A DNA stretch of 64,000 nucleotides from Trichobilharzia regenti (taxonomy: Eukaryota; Platyhelminthes; Trematoda; Strigeidida; Schistosomatidae). Below are positions 58,240 to 64,000 of the stretch, one piece after another. The stretch covers positions 136,229,632 through 136,293,631 of the forward strand of contig OX235270.1 of assembly GCA_944472135.2 (NCBI GenBank), given 5' to 3'. The notes beneath the pieces are model-generated. The model worked only from the letters and a program-made list of their open reading frames with translations, did no database searches and was not told where the DNA came from. A program made the translations under genes and the position numbers. Each line of letters begins with the position of its first letter. The stretch's first letter is position 1.

Positions 58240-59320
58240 GCTGGGTTAATTTTTTTGGTGAATTAAACAACCCCTTCATACGTTAATATTGACAAATTAG
58301 TGTTAACCAATACTATGTCTTTCAGTGAGGTGTAGATAATTTACACATCATGACTAAACAGTGGTAAACTACGGCGGTTTGACTGTTCATTACTCTATAA
58401 TTTCCAGTATTTATCTGACTGGTGTTCGTCCATGATGAAAATAACTTTGTAGGAAGTGAATTTTCCACTAACGAATTTCATGCAAGAATAACATAGCTGT
58501 TTATTTACTAACTACAATCTTTGTTTGTTTATGTCCGTAAAAATATCTTGTTTCTGTTCCAGAAATAAAGGTTATTGTTAGTTCTGTTCAAACTGTTATT
58601 TCACCACACAAGATTCACGCTGAATAAGGTATGGTCGGTTTTTTGACTAGCCATATGAGCATACAATTTTTCCTGGACAGACGCAAAGGCCAAGTTGGGA
58701 ATAAAAAGGATGCCAGTTTTATGGGGTCGACATGACATTAGACGATCAGCGAAGGTCAGGTAAAGAGTTTATACCCAAGTTAGTTAATATTTGATTTATT
58801 CTGTACTCTAGTACTAAAAATTTCACAAGATTCAAAAGTTCACACACGCTTGTTAGGCCATGAATATGAAATTAATAGTCTGACATTTAGGAGCGCTTAG
58901 TTAAAAACTATCTGTAAAAGACCACTGGTTGATCTTGACACGAAACTGCTCATATGACAAAAAATCTAATGAAAAATCAACTTCGACAGAGATCGCCAGG
59001 TTAGCTTAGCGAAAGCAACTTTAGAATAACACGGTATGTTATAAAGAAAGAGAGGCTGTGGAAATGAAGAAAGTAAAGTATCTTTAGGCACACTGATTTC
59101 AGTAAGCAATCTAGTGGAGCATCTACAGCATGCTGACATTTATAAACGAACTACTCAGGATTGCTAAAAGTCTATAATGTGAATTTAAACACACATGAAA
59201 ATAGTTTAGACCTAGATTTTAAGCGTCATTCAGAAGATGAAGATAGGGGTACATGTATGATTTTGATTTTCTTCCAAGTGATAATTAGTGTGAGTTTGTA
59301 AATCTATGTATTACCAGTAA
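58240..59320. other. Non-coding AT-rich stretch
   Basis: Nothing assigned. Confidence 0.35.
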
Positions 59321-59324
59321 CCTC

Positions 59325-59490
59325 GCCTAGATTACTAGCTCGCTAGTTTTCTAGCCGGTCCCAAGCCCGGATAAAGAGGGAGGGTTGAGGTGTGGTGCTA
59401 GCAACTCCAGCCCCAAAACTTAACCAAATCGCTGCAGAAACTTCAACGCATAAACATATTAAAAGTGCTAAAAATATAAACAATAATAAT
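59325..59490 (+). mobile_element. RTE LINE, 5'-end fragment
   Basis: GCTAGTTTTCTAGCCGGTCC (with hairpin GCTAG-TTTT-CTAGC), CCAAGCCCGGATAAAGAGGG, AGGGTTGAGGTGTGGTGCTA and GAAACTTCAACG follow the RTE 5' region at 14312-14440. The copy stops at AACAATAATAAT, before the coding start. Confidence 0.72.
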
Positions 59491-59679
59491 TTATCACCAG
59501 TGTGTATGAGAGATGACATAAAATATCTACTCATTTTACAAATATAATAATGTGCGCAATATCTAAGGCTGGGTCCTGGGTGAATTGAAGAATCTGAGAT
59601 ATTTGAAAACATCATTTATTTTTAAAACCTGGAAAATTCACTGGAATGAAGATGTCAGATAAGCAATTATCAGTATGAA

Positions 59680-59682
<3 letters not shown>

Positions 59683-59722
<40 letters not shown>
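59683..59722. repeat. (AT)n microsatellite
   Basis: About 40 bp of uninterrupted AT. Confidence 0.95.
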
Positions 59723-59727
<5 letters not shown>

Positions 59728-59934
59728 CTGTTAAGAAACAAAGTGTATTTTATTTGACAGACAATCATTTAGCTTACTGAATATGGAGATTTGCTGAGGC
59801 AACGAAATTAATACAAGCAAGAAAAAATCTTTGCATCAGAACAAAATGAATAAATCACTGACTTCAAATGAGAACATAAGCCACAATATATCGAATGATA
59901 TTTAACTAAGGAGGAAGTTTATTATTATTATTCC

Positions 59935-60090
59935 ACTGCGTTCCAAGTGGTCCTCCAAGGGTGACTTGGAGGAGGAGATGAAAGCCTGTGGGCAGACTTG
60001 GAGCGGAGTGAAACAGTTGGCAGAAAACCGAAGGCAATAGAGACGCGCAGCTGAAGCTCTATGTTCCTCTAGGAATTAAAGGATATAATA
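59935..60090 (+). mobile_element. RTE-type LINE, 3'-terminal fragment
   Basis: A C-terminal coding remnant (GTGACTTGGAGGAGGAGATG; GGCAGAAAACCGAAGGCAAT) ends in AGCTCTATGTTCCTCTAGGA, ATTAAAGGATATAATAATAA. It is the same subfamily as 30840-30965. Confidence 0.75.
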
Positions 60091-60300
60091 ATAAATAATA
60101 TAATAATAATAATAATAATTCCACTGTGTTCCAAGTGGATCATAGGGCTGCACGACTGGCCTTGGGCTCTCATCTCATCCAAATCACCTTCGGACCTACC
60201 CGAATACGTTGCTTGCCACTTCCACTTAACTACCTGGCGCGTGGTGTCACTCAACGCTCTCCTTGGAGTATGTCCAGTCCGTCTTCATTTCAGAGGATAA
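60091..60300 (-). mobile_element. RTE-type LINE, 3' fragment, tail-to-tail with the preceding one
   Basis: On the minus strand it ends GCAGCCCTATGATCCACTTG, GAACACAGTGGAATTATTAT, a variant of the RTE 3' signature, then shares the ATT/AAT tail with the plus-strand fragment. The coding remnant upstream is poor; the 61-codon ORF (60069-60254) covers it. Confidence 0.55.
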
Positions 60301-60639
60301 CTAGTCTTCACATTTTATTTCTCGTCAAAGATTTGATGCAACAGAGCAGATTTGAAATTCCATTCATCAAAGAACCAAAAGAGACTTTAAATTAGTCTGG
60401 ATTGGATTAATACTTTCATTAGGAATTTTTCTGATTTGTTTTACTTTCTCTGCTTAAAATGTATGTGTAATATATCCACTTTTTTCAAACAACTAACTAG
60501 TGACTTTTCGTATATTGATACATTTCGAAGGAAATTTGAAGTAACCAGTATTGTTCTCAGTTATGGGAATAATTTGAATCTTTATGTGGGACCAACATAG
60601 GTAAATTTTGTACAAAAAGACTAAACTTAGATGATGGGC

Positions 60640-61157
60640 AATGTGTTTGTGAACTCTAAAATCGAGACAAAATTGACCAGAAAACATCTTTTTGGGAGCA
60701 ATATGAGCTTTTTACCTCTGAAATACAAACGTAATTTGGTTAGATGTCCGGTTCACCGGGCTAGAGTTGCCTGTTCAAATGAGACACTGAAAGAAGAACT
60801 CGGTAACATTCGCGGACATCAAACTAAATTCGTAAACAATCAATGAACTCAAAAAGTAAAATGTTGAAGGTGTTTACTGTTCCCAAGAAATCAGTCTTCC
60901 TAAGATTACAATTCACGGGTGATGTCAAAACGAGATCTTATCACAACGTCTGAGAAGGGCCTTTAAAAGGACTTTCAACGCGGCTAATCTGTGCTGTATA
61001 TTCACTAGCCAACCAATAATTAGTTCAAGAAATGAAGACAGACTGCCCTGTTTCATCTCTACCATGTGTATTTACCAGTTCAACTGCCCGTGAGGAGCTA
61101 GTTATATTGGGTGTACGATCAGGCAAGTTCTCGTCAAATTTCTAAACACCTCCTATT
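60640..61157 (+). pseudogene. Penelope-like element (family A), fragment ahead of the chimeric frame
   Basis: FLPLKYKRNLVRCPVHRARV and NETLKEELGNIRGHQTKFV (60705-60843) belong to the PLE region between RT and nuclease. Shifted frames continue with KKSVFLRLQFTGDVKTRSYH (about 60890) and CIYQFNCP*GASYIGCTIRQ (GIY-YIG start, 61062-61125) with one internal stop. It leads directly into 61158-61622. Confidence 0.7.
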
Positions 61158-61622
61158 TTGGTTTGCAAAGATTGCAATAAAGCTGCACGCAGCTCAGTAC
61201 TAGCTCATCTCGTAGGTAGTGAACACCGAGTCGACTGTAACAAAGCCTTTAAAGTCACTTATTGTATATCAGCCAACTGCATCTACAAGTTCACCTGCAG
61301 CTGCGGTGACACCTATATGGGTAGAACCAACAGAATGTTCCAAAGTCGTCGAAAAGAACATGTTCCAAAATGGCTACTAAATCATATAGAAAACCCTAAT
61401 GCCATTAATCTGAATAGAAATCCAGCATCATCCATTGCAAAACACTTATTAATGTCAGGTCACAAAATCAATATTAATGACTGTTTCACAATTATTTCAT
61501 CACATAACTCTAATTCAAGGTTATTGAAGGTGATGGAAGCACTTTGGATTAATCACATACAGCCTAAGCTATGTGTACAAAAATTAATAGACTTCAACCT
61601 TCGCCTACCATGGACTCCTTGA
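61158..61622 (+). CDS. Penelope-like element, chimeric C-terminal frame (154 residues)
   Basis: Residues 8-37 (KAARSSVLAHLVGSEHRVDC...KVTYCI) continue the family-A nuclease/C-terminal region. At about residue 38 (61268) the sequence switches in frame to the start of a family-B GIY-YIG endonuclease: CIYKFTCSCGDTYMGRTNRM (CxC pair and YMG for YIG), RRKEHVPKWLL, NRNPASSIAKHLLMSGHKIN and LLKVMEALWINHIQPKLCVQ, ending LPWTP then stop. The family-B C-terminus here is intact, unlike that at 53.6 kb. It is probably not translated alone, as no complete RT is upstream. Either a PLE inserted into another PLE or a template switch could explain it. Confidence 0.7.
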   Translation: MVCKDCNKAARSSVLAHLVGSEHRVDCNKAFKVTYCISANCIYKFTCSCGDTYMGRTNRMFQSRRKEHVPKWLLNHIENPNAINLNRNPASSIAKHLLMSGHKININDCFTIISSHNSNSRLLKVMEALWINHIQPKLCVQKLIDFNLRLPWTP

Positions 61623-61635
61623 CCTATTTAAATAT

Positions 61636-62042
61636 ATATGAGTTATTTTGTATGCATGTGTACATTAGCTTTGTCGACACATAAATACAATTGCTTATGG
61701 TTGTTTTAACTAAACAGGTTAAAATTAGTAAGTTTTGGGTAGTGTTACGTAATACAAAACCTGTCAAGAAAATTGGGTGCTAATGAAACTAGTGTAGTAA
61801 CAAAGATGATGAGTTATCGCAAACAGTTGTTAAAAAGGAGATATGTAATAATATGAATAGTCTGATGATTGAGTTTTACTCAGGATATACATAGGAACAA
61901 AGTAGAGAATACAAAAATAGGTAAGAGTTCTAAGTGAATACAAGAGTTATAAGCAATTAAAGAAAAACCTGTTTGGTTGAAATAACGAAAAGCAATTGTA
62001 TTTTGTTTGACAAACATGCATACAAAATAACTCATATATATA
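61636..62042. repeat. Inverted repeat downstream of the PLE
   Basis: TATATGAGTTATTTTGTATG at about 61640, with ACAATTGCTT near 61690, reappears as its reverse complement at about 61990-62040 (CATACAAAATAACTCATATA). The arms are about 50 bp and imperfect, with a spacer of about 290 bp. It may be a PLE-terminal feature or two opposed fragments. Confidence 0.55.
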
Positions 62043-62044
62043 TC

Positions 62045-62730
62045 TGCGATTGTACAGCTAAGAAAATGAATTCCCTGAAAAGAGACTTCGCTGAACTACG
62101 TGTTTTGTTTTCATTAATGCCTGCATAGGGATCATTCATGGACTATTTAAATATGGCTGGTCATTATTAGTATGTAATAACTGAGTATTTGTCATACATT
62201 TTCACATTATTATTATTAACCATGTTAGTTGTAAAACGGTTGTGAGGAAACTACGAAATGATATCATCTCGCGAAATTTTTCTTCTAAATACCTTATTCT
62301 AAATCTATTAACTCGTTTGTAATTCATGCAATTCTTCTGAGTCATCCTATTCTTCTTAGTCATCATTATTTTACAAATTTTTTGATTAAGTAATAACTTT
62401 TTGCTAACGCCTAAGAATCAACTTATCTTGAATTCCACAATTAATTTTCTCCTCTCCTTCAAAACTGAGATATCTTGTTACTAACATTCATGAGTTAATT
62501 GTTTTATGACCTTTAACCTCTTAATTTCACCCCAGCCTATACCTGAAACTGGTTAACTAAAATAACACTTCACATCCCGACGTAAAAGAACTGTATATTG
62601 GTGTAGAGGCGATGATGAAGAACTAATTGTAAAGAAATATATTTCTTCACTCAATTTGTTGTTTTTCCTGAATACGTAAATGGGAATTTAGAAACCAGTA
62701 TTTAGAAGGAAGATTAAAAAGTGTAAGGAT
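62045..62730. other. Non-coding AT-rich stretch
   Basis: Nothing assigned. Confidence 0.35.
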
Positions 62731-62734
62731 ACAG

Positions 62735-64000
62735 ATTATAATAATAATAATATGATTTACTTTATTCCAAAAACAGTACTTGTGATACAGAATGGAATTT
62801 TCAGCATTAATCACAATATTGCATCTAATTTCCTCAAATTATAAATAAAATTAATCACACAGAAAATTTTCCACATTTACAATAGAGGTAGTGTCAAAAA
62901 CATGCAGCATATAAAATGGAAATAGCAATAATAATGATAACAGCTAGGGTAATAATAATAAGAATACAAGTGAAAATTGCCGTTGGCTTGTGTCACACAG
63001 TATTGGCAATGTGGTATAGAAATCCTAACATGTTTAAAAATATTGAATATAATGTTCTTTTACATGATATGGTGAAGGGAAAAACAAAGATTACAGCCGT
63101 CATGGAGATAAGTTGGTGTTTGCAATTATGAGAGTAAAACAGAGAAGTAACAGGACCATAAATATAATAGAAGTAATAAAAGTAAAACTTGAAGGTATAT
63201 AAGGATGGATGGAGGAAATTGTTTATTTACTAGATGAAAAAAGGTTAGTTAATTCTTGCCTGACACTATTTTCATCACATAAAATACGTGCCAAGTATGG
63301 TATCATAGAATTCTTATACTTAGACGTGCGAGCATACAGTTTTCTGAAGTTACTCCTTGTTCTACCTGAGGAGATGCAAGGTGAAAGCTGAGGGTAAAGC
63401 GGATGCTCCAAGTCAGACAAAATCCCTTTAGCAAATTTATTGCACGAAGTCAAATGCCTATCGACAACGACGTTAACTATGTGGTCCACTGGGACACCAC
63501 TCACCCTACTGACAGTCTTCAGTATTCTACGAATTGTGACATAGTCTTTTTTAAGCAAACCAGGAAAGAATAAGGGTGAGCAATAAAGAAGAATAGGTAG
63601 GATGCAAGAGTTTACGAACTGTAAGATGAGGGGTTGAGTTATACCCGAGTGTCTTAACTTCTTAATGTAAAATGTCAGGCGGAATATTTTACTGGAGATT
63701 GCTAAGACATGGGAAGACCAGGAGAGATCAGAAGAGAGAATGAGTCCAAGATACTTAATTTCTGATTTGATTCCTATATCATTGTCGTCAATTTTACAAG
63801 TGTCATGAGAATCGATGACTTCTTTTAACTGTCGTTTACATCTTAAGCTGAAATCAACAGTTTGACACTTAGAAGGATTCAGTTTAAGACCGTTAGACTC
63901 AGACCATTTGCTGACTTCCGATAGAAAGCTATTTATTTTAGTACAATCTAGCTGGGAGTTAACAGCCATTGAAACCGTTAAATCATCAGCGTACTTCACA
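62735..64000 (-). mobile_element. CR1-clade LINE with 3' end, continues past right edge
   Basis: The minus strand includes the C-terminal half of the polyprotein (63223-63999) and a 3' UTR ending GCTGAAAATTCCATTCTGTA, TCACAAGTACTG, GGAATAAAG and an ATT/AAT repeat (62736-62755). That end matches the CR1 copy at 43910-44748 and the SINE-C tail. The copy may be full-length beyond the window. Confidence 0.85.
63223..63999 (-). CDS. CR1-type polyprotein, end of RT and C-terminal domain (partial)
   Basis: This 258-residue frame starts at the window edge. MKYADDLTVSMAVNS is the catalytic YADD box (the Met is internal). Then come LKLNPSKCQTVDFS, SEIKYLGLILSSDLSWSSHV, FRLTFYIKKLRHSG, QFVNSCILPILLYCSPLFFP, VDRHLTSCNKFAKGILSDLE and SGRTRSNFRKLYART, ending at a stop after SSSK. 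It is uninterrupted. The N-terminal endonuclease and the rest of RT lie outside. CR1 elements use a cis-encoded RT and could mobilise the SINE-C family in trans. Confidence 0.88.
   Translation of the reverse strand: MKYADDLTVSMAVNSQLDCTKINSFLSEVSKWSESNGLKLNPSKCQTVDFSLRCKRQLKEVIDSHDTCKIDDNDIGIKSEIKYLGLILSSDLSWSSHVLAISSKIFRLTFYIKKLRHSGITQPLILQFVNSCILPILLYCSPLFFPGLLKKDYVTIRRILKTVSRVSGVPVDHIVNVVVDRHLTSCNKFAKGILSDLEHPLYPQLSPCISSGRTRSNFRKLYARTSKYKNSMIPYLARILCDENSVRQELTNLFSSSK

Overview
The window is AT-rich, repeat-laden invertebrate DNA and almost certainly comes from a blood fluke (Schistosoma or a close schistosomatid). Three things point there. It carries Smα-type pol III repeats with a hammerhead ribozyme core. 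It carries schistosome-style RTE and CR1 LINEs plus Penelope-like elements (PLEs). Its only recognisable cellular gene is a flatworm-style Pitx homeobox gene with a large intron. No bacterial or viral gene organisation is visible, and no family name here has been checked against a database.

Layout, left to right. 1-972 (minus) is a coding exon of pitx that runs off the left edge. 973-13107 is a 12.1-kb intron cutting the homeodomain between residues 46 and 47. 13108-13993 (minus) is the upstream pitx exon, with the N-terminal region and homeodomain residues 1-46. The intron is loaded with insertions: hammerhead-bearing SINEs (2.0, 3.6-4.0, 12.2 kb), an inverted RTE remnant (7.3-8.2 kb), an inverted-repeat element (9.5-9.9 kb) and tRNA-headed SINEs (10.2, 11.3-11.5 kb).

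From 14 kb to the right edge I find no convincing host gene. The region is a mosaic of retroelements: a nearly full-length but frameshifted RTE at 14.3-17.55 kb; RTE 3' fragments at 25.0, 28.2-29.0, 30.9 and 59.9-60.3 kb; RTE-type RT copies at 42.0-43.05 and 47.0-49.5 kb (the second with a 573-residue open RT frame); CR1-type copies at 43.9-44.7 and 62.7-64 kb; a decayed Jockey-like RT at 36.2-36.5 kb; and PLE copies at 34.1-35.05, 53.6-57.8 and 60.6-61.6 kb.

The elements appear to depend on each other. One tRNA-like head is joined to two different 3' tails. One tail matches the RTE 3' end in this window ('SINE-R') and the other matches the CR1 3' end ('SINE-C'), as expected for SINEs mobilised by two LINE machineries. 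A composite copy at 36.8-37.2 kb carries the same tRNA-like head on an RTE 5' end, linking SINE-R to its RTE. A separate family ('HHR-SINE') combines tRNA-like A/B boxes with a hammerhead motif whose stem I shows a compensatory change. An inverted pair of Smα copies sits inside a PLE reading frame, flanked by a 13-bp duplication.

The long stretches between these features are AT-rich non-coding DNA with microsatellites and, as far as I can read, no supported gene. SINE-R, SINE-C and HHR-SINE are working names used only in this annotation.
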